From NCBI RefSeq assembly GCF_020382885.2, contig NC_058504.1, positions 11,832,519-11,896,518 on the forward strand: a stretch of DNA of 64,000 nucleotides. The letters run 5' to 3'. Position 1 is the stretch's first letter, and every line of letters begins with the position of its first letter. This document shows positions 54,711 to 64,000 of the stretch, in pieces. Position numbers and translations under genes: made by a program. This DNA is from Scatophagus argus. Taxonomy: Eukaryota > Chordata > Actinopteri > Scatophagidae. The notes under the pieces are model-generated. The model was not told where the DNA came from, did no database searches, and saw nothing but the letters and a program-made list of their open reading frames with translations.

Positions 54711-56878
54711 ATTTGGCAGCGTGTGATTGATGTGGTGTTGGGAGGTGAGGAAGGACTGCTTCATCATGTAGATAAACACGTCTAATTAAAGAGAGGCCGT
54801 CCATCCGGGTCACTTCATCCCTTGTTAAGGCAAACAGCGGACATGCAAACGTGACCCTTCGGTTTGTTTTGTTTTTGTTGCTCTCACTACAAACACATTC
54901 ATCTCTCAATTGAAGAGTCTCGGACATAAAGCCGATTATCCACGATAGCACAGTTAAAGACTTTAAAGTGTTGACATTCTCAGCTTTGCCGTCGTCTCCC
55001 GTTACGCATGCTGACAGGGTATGGCTGTCGTGTGCGCGTGTTTTGTCAGCCGCGAGACATGTCGAAGGAACACGCGAGGGTTGTACCAGTACGTGCGAGT
55101 TGTCTCAGCATGTCCAGTATGCGGCGCGTCTGAAATGCATCCCCGCGCTGATGGACAAGCAGCTGCTGGATCACGAGGGCTCGAAGTGCAAGTCAGAGTG
55201 TGAAAGTTTGATATTAGTCAGGTTTGTGATGCGTGACCCGCGCAAAGTGGCGCAATTTTAAACGTTCCTTGAAATATAAGCGTAGCCGCTGTTAAAGTGG
55301 GAAAACGTCGTCACGCTCGCTCGACTACCGAGATGAGTTTAAAGACGCAGGGCCGTGGCTGGTGATGTGGACGGCGGGGTCGTGTCTCACGGGGATGTGA
55401 GGAGAATAACAACATGCACGATTTTAAAAACAAAAAAAGGAAAAGGGCAAGTTTTTGTCAATAAAATAATAAAATATATATATATAAAAAAATATATATA
55501 TGGCTCTTTGTCAATCAAGGTTTTCTATCTGAACGTGCAGATTTTTTGCTGTCTTTTCATCGTACTGCAGTTTTATTTTTCTCCTGAACATTGAAGCAAG
55601 AAGAAAAACAACAACAACAAAAAAAAGACCCAAAGACATTCAAAAAGAAACTGGGACAAGTACTGTGTCACTATTGTTGCTGTCCAAATACTTCACACTG
55701 AGGACTGTAAACATGTCATGTCTCTGTTTTGATTGTTAGAAAAGCTGCTTTAAATTGTGAAATATCTGACCAATTTTTTAGTAGTAAACAAACCACAAGG
55801 TCCGGTCAAACACTCAATACCATCTTTCAAACTGCCTGATTTCTTGAGGGGGTTGGTGCTTAAGGACAGTCAGTCTTCGGGTGTTTTCTTTGTGATTTGC
55901 AGCACAGGAATCGTAAAAAACATACAGAGGATTTTGCACTGACTAAACAGATTGTGTGGGCTGAGCGTTTCTGTCCCTGATTGTTTGTTTGTTTTGTTAG
56001 GAAGGAAACTGTTCACGGCTTGTCTGGAGATGAAACGACAAACGGCTCCTGAATTAAAGTTGCACATTTGAGTATTGTTTTCAAACAGATTTGAAAAACA
56101 TGAACCTTTAAGGTTTCATACTCATCTCCATAAAGCTTCCTTACAGATTTGCTACCTTGCAGTGTGTGGCTGTGGGTTTGAAGCAGCATTAAGCCCTTCA
56201 TAGCAGGCAATATAATGAAAATGAAAGATGAAAAATCCAAATATTTAAAGAGAGAAGAGTTGGTGGTGCTTTTGAGGACTTTTGACCTCAGTCTGTCTAA
56301 ACCCCCGGCTAAAACCCTGGTAACAAGTGCTAACTTTATGTAGCTTAATAAAAATCCTACAGCTGCGCTTACCACGGCTGATAAAGTGCAATGAGACATA
56401 AACAGTTTTGCTCTCAAGGTGAAGCAAGCGCACATATCTGAGTGACAAGTGTGTGTGCATGTCTGTGTTAGTCATTGACTGCGTGTACACACACTCACCC
56501 TTACTTAAACCTGAGACCAACAAACGCAGCAGATTCTCCCTCCCTCCCAGCGTCCTGCCAGTCGGTGTCAGATCTATTTAGAGCTGCTCTCGCTGTTCTC
56601 CCTCTCCGTCGCTCCCTCAAGCTCAAATAGAAACAGGGTCTAAGCAGGGGGGCCTGCTGGGAGGATAAGACCAAAGGAATATAGCACATGTTTGGTGAAG
56701 AATGACTGTTGTGTGAGGAATGCGGGACCAGATCCATGACGCTGAGTCCACATGATATGGAAGGGAAAGCACACCTCTGGGATATCAAGCGTGGTCCTCC
56801 TTCCTTACGATCCTTTGAGCTGGTTTGTGCAGAAAAGTGAGTACAAACAGTTGTAAGAACTGTCTCGCCTTGTAACTC
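54711..56878. other. Spacer between ctnnd1 and the membrane-protein gene
   Basis: Holds a CpG-rich island at about 55000-55400 (many CG, CGCG and GCGC words), which may be a promoter or enhancer, an AT-rich stretch at 55440-55500, and the probable 5'UTR of the next gene near 56500-56878. The open frames in the CpG island show no family match. Confidence 0.45.
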
Positions 56879-57277
56879 ATGGATTCACTCGGGGTCCCCA
56901 GTCCGTCCTCTTCAAACTCAGATGACGAGTCCCCTGATCGCACTCCGGCCCCGGATTCCTCCCGCCACACCTCCCACACCGGGAAGCAGGGCGGCCTGGG
57001 CTACGGCTTCTGGGTGGCCTGGCTCCACCTGAGGCCCTTCATCCCCTTCTTCCTCATCAGCTTCATGGTCGTGGCACTCGTCTACCTGATGCAAGCCATC
57101 ATCTACGGGGGGCCCTTCAAAGACCCGCTCTTCTTTGTCAAATTTAACGAGCGCTGGCCCCGGCCCACTCCAGACCGGCAGGACTTTCCAGCGCCTGCCA
57201 AGGTGCTCAGTCGGGTCCCCTCTTCATCTTTTGAGCAAGTCCTAGTTGAACTGCACAGAGACAATGAGACAATGTGA
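56879..57277 (+). CDS. Uncharacterised single-pass membrane protein, 132 residues
   Basis: A single intronless frame, ATG at 56879 and TGA at 57275-57277. Codon use is strongly GC3-biased (for example TTC ATC CCC TTC TTC CTC ATC AGC), unlike the AT-rich flanks, which supports a real gene. Residues 1-45 are Ser/Pro/Asp-rich and hydrophilic. Residues 52-76 form one clear transmembrane segment (RPFIPFFLISFMVVALVYLM). The rest holds a conserved-looking PFKDPLFFVKFNERWPRP block and a Ser-rich tail. There is no cleavable signal peptide, so it may insert as a signal-anchor protein. I do not recognise the family. The position between ctnnd1 and btbd18 does not match a human gene that I can name. Confidence 0.8.
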   Translation: MDSLGVPSPSSSNSDDESPDRTPAPDSSRHTSHTGKQGGLGYGFWVAWLHLRPFIPFFLISFMVVALVYLMQAIIYGGPFKDPLFFVKFNERWPRPTPDRQDFPAPAKVLSRVPSSSFEQVLVELHRDNETM

Positions 57278-58755
57278 ACCGTTTGTGTACAAATGGAGGA
57301 CTTTTTTTGTTCTTGCTGTGGATATGAGCAAGAAGGACTCACCAGGTCTCGGTGCTATTGACAGGATACAGACTGATACTTTGTCTATTTATATGAGTAA
57401 TTCAATTTGGTTTGTTTTCTGTGTCCCCTGTCTGTCCTTTCACCAAACCCCACTGGTTATGTTACTGGTTGCAAAATAAGAAAGGAATACTGGGTGGTCT
57501 TGCTTATCTTCTTATGAACATGGATATCAATCTGGGCCATGGAGATAAAACAACCTTTTTAGTTCAAAAGTGCTGTAATTTATTTATTTAGGTTGTCTCT
57601 GCGGTGCCTTTTTGGAACAATCTTTTTGGACAGGAATTGTCAAAATCGTACACAAAGAAAAGGCCCTTTGTAAAAAGCTGTAAAATATATAATTCACAAG
57701 GAGTGTTTTAATAAGAAAATGTGGCTGTCTGATACAAATCACTGATGATGTGTGTTTGGCCCGTGTTTCAGTCTGTGACTCTGGATGTTAAGGCTTGAGC
57801 TCTTTTCCCTGACCTTTATATGAGGTTTCAGAAGTGTGAGTTAAACAAATCAAGTGACAATCATCCAAATTTACAATCCGTTTAGTGCAAAATAGATGCT
57901 TTGTGCTTCTATCTGTCCGCTGTGGATCAGCAAGCAAACGCTATCCAGGAAAGCAAAGAGAGGGAGTTTGGTACTTTAAAGTATTTAAGAAACCAACTTG
58001 ATTTGTCGAACTCAGTTGCATAGCTCATTAGCTTCTGCTCAACTTCAGAGGTCGTTTTGCTCTTTAGGAGTCAAAAATGTGGACCTTTAACTTTCCAGGA
58101 ACACCACTGTAAAAACAGCAGCTCACAGTAACAGACTGTGCTTTCTGCTTTCTTCTTTCTTATTAATCCCAACCAAACTTTACTATAAAGACATTTATTT
58201 TGACGTACTACATCATGAAAACCATTTGTCATCACAACTGTCATCTTAACATATTGAAAAAAAATGTTAAAATACCTGGGTTATTGTGGATTAGTCTGGA
58301 TTACTGTGACATTTTGATATTCTTGCAAATGCATCTTGTGCTTTCACTGTCATCACATATTTTATACTCAAACAGGGAAGCAGGGGGTGACAGGCAGACT
58401 GGCAGCTGTGTACGAAACAACAGATAGATGAGAATAACACCTTGTCCGTGTGTTTATTCATATTCCTCGGTCGCAGAGTATCCAAGGTTGACATTAAAAA
58501 TGGTTTGCCCCAAATAAGACCTTAACCTTATTGCTGCAGAGTTGGGCGGTGATAATTAACAGGGGATTATGTTTTAATGTGGCTTAGTGTGTATGGAGTG
58601 TCTTCAGCCACAGTACCTCACACAGACTGTGTAGTGTTTCACTGATTAAAGTAGTCCCTTATACACAGAAATATATACCTAATAATAATAATAAAAAATC
58701 CATAAATGAGTCATTATAAACAACTGGTTATATACCAGAAGTAAGATTGCTTTAT

Positions 58756-58788
58756 ATATTGATTGATTGATTAATTGATTGATTGAAC
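58756..58788. repeat. (TTGA)n tandem repeat
   Basis: About seven tetramers with one TTAA variant. Confidence 0.85.
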
Positions 58789-59412
58789 TGTGTGGTTTTT
58801 TTTTAAGCGTTCTACACTAAATGGTGACCAAGTCATATGGGCTTACAAACCACTTGACAACAGCAACAACAACTAGGGTGGCCATATAACAAATCATAAT
58901 ATACAGTTCCACAAAATTCAAAAAGGAAATATTTAAAAGCAGTCAACGTCCGTGAGAGAAAATGTCTTATTAGGTTAGATATAGTTTTCTCAGACAAAAC
59001 AAAAAACAAACAAACAATACACAAAAAAGACAAAAATCCAGCTCAACATATTACCATTAGACAACCAAAACAAATCAGATTCCTTGTAACAGTAGTATAC
59101 ATAAACATAAATAACGTACAAGTACCTTAAAACTTCTGGAGTATTTCTGGAGAAATGACAACAAAGTATAAGTTGAATTGGATGTTCTTAAAATAAATTT
59201 GGTGTCTTAACTTCATTGTTTGTGGCCACCAACCGGAACAAAAGGCCTATGGAAATACCCAACCAAAAAAGGGCGAATCTATGTGGTGTCTCGTCTTTAG
59301 AAGCGAAACGGGAAGTAGCACAAGTGAACTATCACACTTTTAATACTCTGTCACTAATCTTTGACTGTCCGTTGCGATGTCGCTTGTGGCCACGGCTGCG
59401 TGGTGACCCGGG

Positions 59413-59426
59413 GTGCCCCCTGGCGG
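59413..59426 (-). promoter_or_regulatory. CTCF-like motif near the btbd18 promoter
   Basis: The minus strand reads CCGCCAGGGGGCAC, one of the best CTCF core matches here, within the CpG-rich region upstream of btbd18. A near match also lies at 60785-60798 inside btbd18 exon 2. Confidence 0.45.
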
Positions 59427-60483
59427 CGACACTAAGCGTACTGCGCTACGTTGCTCACCAAGCTGACCCGTGGATGACAGAAAACCCCACCGAAAAACAA
59501 AAACATACACTGTCTGTAAACCTTACTTTAAAACATACATATTTTAAAACGGAACTGCTTTTATTTCTTTGACGTGTGTGTGTGTGTGTGGGGGGGCGGA
59601 TTTGTAGAGAGCTTTGAGACTCGCAAAAGGTGAGTGAGGCCAGTGTGTTTCACCTGCCCGCCTTCACGTGAAACAACATTGTAGTCCGCCTGATTAAAGT
59701 TGTTGAAGCGGCTCAGGTTGTGCTCAGAAGTATAGTTAGAGACAATAATGTAACGTTCGTGGCATGTTAATGAGTTATGACTAGTTTACGCCTGCTCGGT
59801 CTGCACGGTCTGGTAGTCAGGTGCACCGCTAGCGGGCTGCTAGTTGTCAGCAGCGATGCTAATCTGCAGGTGTGCGGTGATGGACGTTTGCGGACGGGGA
59901 CTCGAGCTTTTAAGTTTTGTCTCAGCTCAGAAAGCGTTTATTGCTGATTTTAATCATTAAGAACCTCTACGTTTAGTTATTAAAAGGAGAGAAACAACAA
60001 CACAATAACAGTAGTAGTTTCAGTGCTGATCTTATTTGTTATACTAAGTACTCAGCGTTGGATTGAATGTGCAAAATGATCAGTTTCAAATGAATTTCAA
60101 AGTAATAATTTAAGACACAAGACAATAATAATATCGCAACAGTATTAAGTAATCTTAGAAATAGCACGTGTATAAATACTAATACTATAATACTAATACA
60201 TGTACACAACCTTTTTAGTTTTTTGGTATTTCTCAGTTTTACAGCTCTAAGGGGCTGATATATATGTATGCAGTACTCCAAGCATCTGCTGAATGAAGTA
60301 CATGATCTCTTGAACATTTGTTTGTGATAATACACTGTTTTTTTGTTTGTTTTTGTGTGTGTCAATTTGTTCGTTCAGACAGACGTATTTGAATTTGAAA
60401 AGTCCAAATACAGATTGTCATCGCCCATAGTAGTTGAACGTCATTGTCTTCCTCTCTGTTCCTCCCCTGAGGTGGATGGAGAG

Positions 60484-63400
60484 ATGTGGTGCTACCAAAA
60501 GCCGGGGTTTGAAGCCCTCCTCCTCGCTGAGCTGCAGAGACAGCAACAGTGCAGCCAGTTCTGCGACACTCTGCTCAAGACAGAAGGTGCAAATGCACCC
60601 ACAAAAACAGCAAAATTGAATCACGCTTGCGTTATCACACTCTTACATCTCGTATTCTAGTTTCTTGTATTCATGGGAACATTACAGACATCTTTTCTCT
60701 CCTCCAGGTGTATCAGTGCCAGCACACAGTTGTATTCTCTCCGCCATCAGCCCCCACATCTCCTCTGCTCTGTCCTCCGCGCCGTCGCCCCCTGCAGGAC
60801 AGACCCGTCTTTTGGAGTTTCGGGCACTCGGTGCCTGCACGCTGCTTCACATGGTCAGGCTGCTGTACACTGGAGAGATGGCAGGGGAGGGGGAGAAGGA
60901 GAAGCAAGAGGCCATTTCTGCTGCAGCCAACCTGGGCATCTGTGGACTGGTGGAAGTCACAAGGAGAGATCCTAAAAGTAGACGTGAAGAAGAAAAAGAA
61001 GAAGGCCAACATGCAGAGGTGGGAGTGCAGACGGAGCCACCGGTGCCTGAGGAAAATGAGGGGAGACGGAGAGGGTGGAGGAGAGAAGTGAGGGATGGGA
61101 GCACCTTTCTGTGGAAAGAGACGGTCTCAGGCGGTGAACGAGACACATGGACTCAGACAGAGGAGCTGCAGGTAAACGCAGCTCCTCTTCCTCCTCACCC
61201 AGCAGCCTCTTTCGAGACTATTGACATATCTGCTCTCCAGAGTTTGGGACAGACAGATCCCAGTCTTCTTCCCTCACAAGTCCCCTGTGTCCCTGTGTCC
61301 CTTGTCTACCCACTAGAGGAAAACCAAACACATCATTTTTCCTCTGCTCACATGGACCCTATGCAAGAATCCACAGCAGCTGGGCACACATCTGTTGTGG
61401 TCCAGCCTTACGCCCCCGCCCCACCTCCTCTGTCTTCTTTTTCCGGCCTACCAAACCTGTGTGTTGCTGACCCTCAACAAGCGGCCAGAGGTGTAGCAGC
61501 AGCTGAAGAATGGGAGGATGACAGGTTCGAGCAGTTTCAAGGAAACATCCCGGGATACATCAACTACTTCCTGAACTCAGACAAGGAGAAGGGATCCCGT
61601 AGGGGGCGACCGAGGGGGAGCCGAGGATCAGGTGCGAGGAGAGCTGGGACGGATGCGAGAAGAGCCAGGAGACCACGAGCGAGGACAGGAGGGAGGGGGA
61701 GGGGAGGGTTCATGCAGACAGTGGACGTGCAGGATGTGGGGGTGAGCAGGCTGCAGAATTTGTTTCTGCAGAGGTGGGGGATCAGGACGTCCAGGACGGG
61801 TCAGGGTGGAGGAGCTGCAGGCAGGAAGCTGTACCTGAAGACCAGAGAGCTTCTGATCAAAGACAAGCGCTGTCACAAGAGAAGAACGTGCAGCAAAGCG
61901 TGGGAGTTCAGTCCCAGCAGAGGGACAGGCAACATGCGGAGTGGATGGAGGAACACAACGCAGCAGTTTCACCAGGTGAGAGTGCTCATACGTCATTGCA
62001 CTTAAAGAGGATGACAGCTCTGCTCAGTTATATGTGAACTGACTCAGATTATCAGCTCATCACAATCAGGCATTTTTAATTTCTTGTACATCTGCACTTT
62101 GTTTTGCCTTGTAATTAATACACTTTTCTGCCCGGTTACAGGATGACGTCCCCGCTGGCAGGCCTCGGAGGGCGAGAGCCAAACCAACGGCCTCCAGCCC
62201 CTCCCGTCGGCCTTCTCTGTCACCTGCAGCACCTTACGTGTCTCCAGCACCATTCCCCCTCCGCCACCCCACCTCTGTCCCTCCTCCGGCCGCTTCACCT
62301 CACGCCGAACAGCCTGAACAGATTGATCGTCTATTGGAGGAAGTGATCATGGGCCTCAACATTTTACCAAGCAGCAACAGTGGAGATCCGCATTTTCAGC
62401 CTCTACTTCCTGTCAGTCACAGCAGCTGTACCTGTGTGTCCTCTGGCAATAGTTTTGCCCAAAACAAACAACAAGGACAGGTTGTTATTGAAGCGAAAGG
62501 AGTCGGCAGCTCCAGCCCTGCAAACACCGATATGCCCGCTCTGCAGCAGCAGGCAGATGGAGAGCTGAATGCGATGCTGGAGCACTTCCTCCTGTCCTTT
62601 GAGCGGCATATTGACAGCTGTACAGCCAGAGAAGAGGTGGGGATGGATGGTGACAGCTGCACTGAGGCTCCAGTCGGAAGCTCTCAAATAACTGAGCCGC
62701 AACAAAATGACAAAGCTGAAACTCCACTCAAGGCTTCAGCTATTCCCCGCAAACATACCGAGGGAAGGCCGGAGAAAGTGAAAGCATCGAACAAACGACG
62801 AAAGAGGAGAAGAAAAAAACAATATATGTTGGCGCTGGAGAAAAAGAGGGTGAGGAATCCAGCATCATCGAGTGACGCAAAGACCAAAACGGTTCATGAC
62901 CAAGTAGACAAGCAGCTACAGCAGAGGCCTGTGGTGAAACTGGAGAGGAGTGGCCTGCTGCCAGTGAGAGTGACACTGCAGGGACGCAGCTGTCAGATTC
63001 TGGACGTCAAGGTGTCAGACATTTCTAACTAATTTCCGTAAATGTACCTGATGATGTGTGGCCAAAAAAACCTGTTTTTTTAAGTCTGATAAATTTACAA
63101 CATTAGATGTTTTCCTCTGTGTTTTATATTTTTTAGGGGCTTGCAAAAACCAGTTCTTCATCAGTGAAATGCCCACGTGACAGCTCGTCTGGCAAGAATC
63201 AGTCCTTCTGGTGGAGCACAAAGACGTACCCAATCCGGAGCAGGTTTAAGGAAGCACAAGTGGTGAGCACGGACCTTTTGAGATGTAACCTGTTCTGTAA
63301 AGAAAGAGACACCATGTTTTTATGTTATTGTTTGTAGCCACATAAGCAGTCTGACCTGACCTGGATATGTTGGTCGATAGTGCACAGATGTGGAGGTTAC

Positions 63401-63992
63401 CTGTAGTGAGTATCGTCCCCATGTAGGGTCACGGCTTGCGTTTTTACATGCAGTGCCGGACTGTGCTTATTGATCGAGGTCTTCCCAATCGTGAGTTTTT
63501 AGTGCAGGTCACAGGCACTCAGTGTTGGTTCTCTCTGAATTTATTATGGATTGCAGGTGGTGAAATCCCTTAATTCCTTGCGCTTGCATGTTGAAAAATG
63601 CTGGCAGTTTTAAATTCAGGATAAGCATATAGTTAGCATATGGAGGCTGATGAGGCAGAGCATTCAGTATATTGTCTTTGTGTGTTTTCAACTGAGTGCA
63701 TGTCAAATTTTTAGCAACTTATTGCATTTCTGTTTTTGTTTGCGTTTCGTGCAGCATCCCATCTTTTTTGCAATTGGGGTTGTGTATGGGCACAAGTGCA
63801 GCCTTGCAGAGATGCTAGCATGCTTACAGACTGTGATTTTTGTATTTATATATCTTAACTAATAAGTTTAATTTCTTTCACAGGACAGTATTCCCTTTCT
63901 CGAGGAGCCTCTTGTACAGAAATTGCCCCGTGCAGCTGGCCAACCACGAGCCAGGCCCAGGAAAAATGGACAACACCTTAGTTTATCTGACG
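60484..63992 (+). CDS. btbd18: btbd18, BTB-domain protein (3' end off the right edge)
   Basis: Coding exons 60484-60586, 60708-61975, 62142-63011, 63137-63262, 63884-63992, then a donor (GACG, GTGAGA) at the window edge; phases 1,0,0,0,1. About 825 residues are visible, already longer than human BTBD18 (about 710). Residues 8-110 form the BTB fold (FCDTLLKTEGVSVPAHSCIL, HMVRLLYTGEMAG), matching human BTBD18 (FCDVLLQAEG, VPAHCCILSA). An AT-hook-like motif (RRGRPRGSRG, about 328-337) and a basic cluster (NKRRKRRRKKQ, about 672) suggest a nuclear DNA-associated protein. Mouse BTBD18 is nuclear and promotes transcription of pachytene piRNA loci. Adjacency to ctnnd1 is conserved with human. Outside the BTB fold the similarity is low, so function is inferred. 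Confidence 0.8.
63655..63785 (+). mobile_element. Solo 3' end of the same Tc1/mariner-like family
   Basis: The sequence ends in CATCCCATCTTTTTTGCAAT followed by TGGGGTTGTG, corresponding to the right terminal repeat of the family seen at 48501-49254. The preceding GTCTTTGTGTGTTTTCAACT stretch also fits its 3' region. The left end is absent. It lies in the btbd18 intron before the exon at 63884. Confidence 0.6.
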
Positions 63993-64000
63993 GTGAGAGT

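Larger units (their letters stand above)
57278..60483 (+). other. 3'UTR of the membrane-protein gene and 5' region of btbd18
   Basis: 57278 to about 58700 is probable 3'UTR and unique spacer. A TTGA tandem repeat lies at 58756-58788, and AT-rich sequence follows to 59200. From 59340 to 59900 the DNA is CpG-rich with a CTCF-like motif and CTTCACGTG (E-box), consistent with the btbd18 promoter and an untranslated first exon. A pyrimidine-rich acceptor (CTCCCCTGAG) lies just before the btbd18 ATG. Confidence 0.5.

Noticed and set aside
54968-55261. 97-codon frame in the CpG-rich island
   Set aside because: No recognisable domain, and CpG-rich DNA lacks stop codons by composition. Reported only as a possible regulatory island.
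56013-56435. 140-codon minus-strand frame
   Set aside because: AT-rich composition, no similarity and no splice or promoter context.
59216-59572. 118-codon frame upstream of btbd18
   Set aside because: No family match; it lies in the CpG-rich promoter area and ends in AT-rich sequence without splice sites that fit.
60549-61091. 180-codon frame overlapping btbd18
   Set aside because: A different frame of btbd18 exons that runs through an intron; the BTB match is in the other frame.

Overview
This window is nuclear DNA from a teleost fish, most likely a percomorph (the clade is an inference). Genes are split by GT-AG introns, AT-rich intergenic DNA carries CA/GT and GATA microsatellites, and the decayed transposons are of types common in fish. 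Gene content and order match the human 11q12.1 neighbourhood (SLC43A3, RTN4RL2, SMTNL1, CTNND1, BTBD18), with local rearrangement. That synteny, together with the protein matches, is the main basis for the gene names. No operons, CRISPR arrays, phage or bacterial features are present.

Layout. On the minus strand: rtn4rl2 (a Nogo-receptor family LRR protein, cut by the left edge, start codon near 3334) and slc43a3 (a complete 12-exon, 477-codon solute carrier, 10581-17007, with a TATA-containing promoter near 17576). About 10 kb of repeat-bearing intergenic DNA follows, holding a LINE ORF2 relic and a truncated tRNA-Trp-like sequence. On the plus strand: smtnl1 (five coding exons, 26776-30732, CH domain), an unnamed four-finger C2H2 zinc-finger gene (31977-34924), ctnnd1 (p120-catenin; non-coding 5' exon near 36.7 kb, coding 42916 to 51564 or 52897, long 3'UTR to about 54.7 kb), an unnamed 132-residue single-pass membrane protein (56879-57277), and btbd18 (BTB protein, 60484 to beyond the right edge).

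The genes are independent transcription units with unrelated jobs: neuronal surface receptor, nucleobase-transporter family member, muscle cytoskeletal regulator, DNA-binding protein, cadherin adaptor and nuclear BTB protein. They are a conserved syntenic block and not a pathway. Exon boundaries were set by hand from splice consensus, reading-frame phase and protein similarity, and every junction given keeps frame.

Most notable: an 18-nt microexon in ctnnd1 that matches mammalian alternative exon C; two possible ctnnd1 C-termini; a possible alternative first exon of rtn4rl2; a near-perfect 20-bp hairpin in the slc43a3 3' flank; seven CTCF-like motifs; an internally deleted Tc1/mariner-like relic in a ctnnd1 intron with a second solo end of the same family in a btbd18 intron; and two unnamed protein-coding genes.
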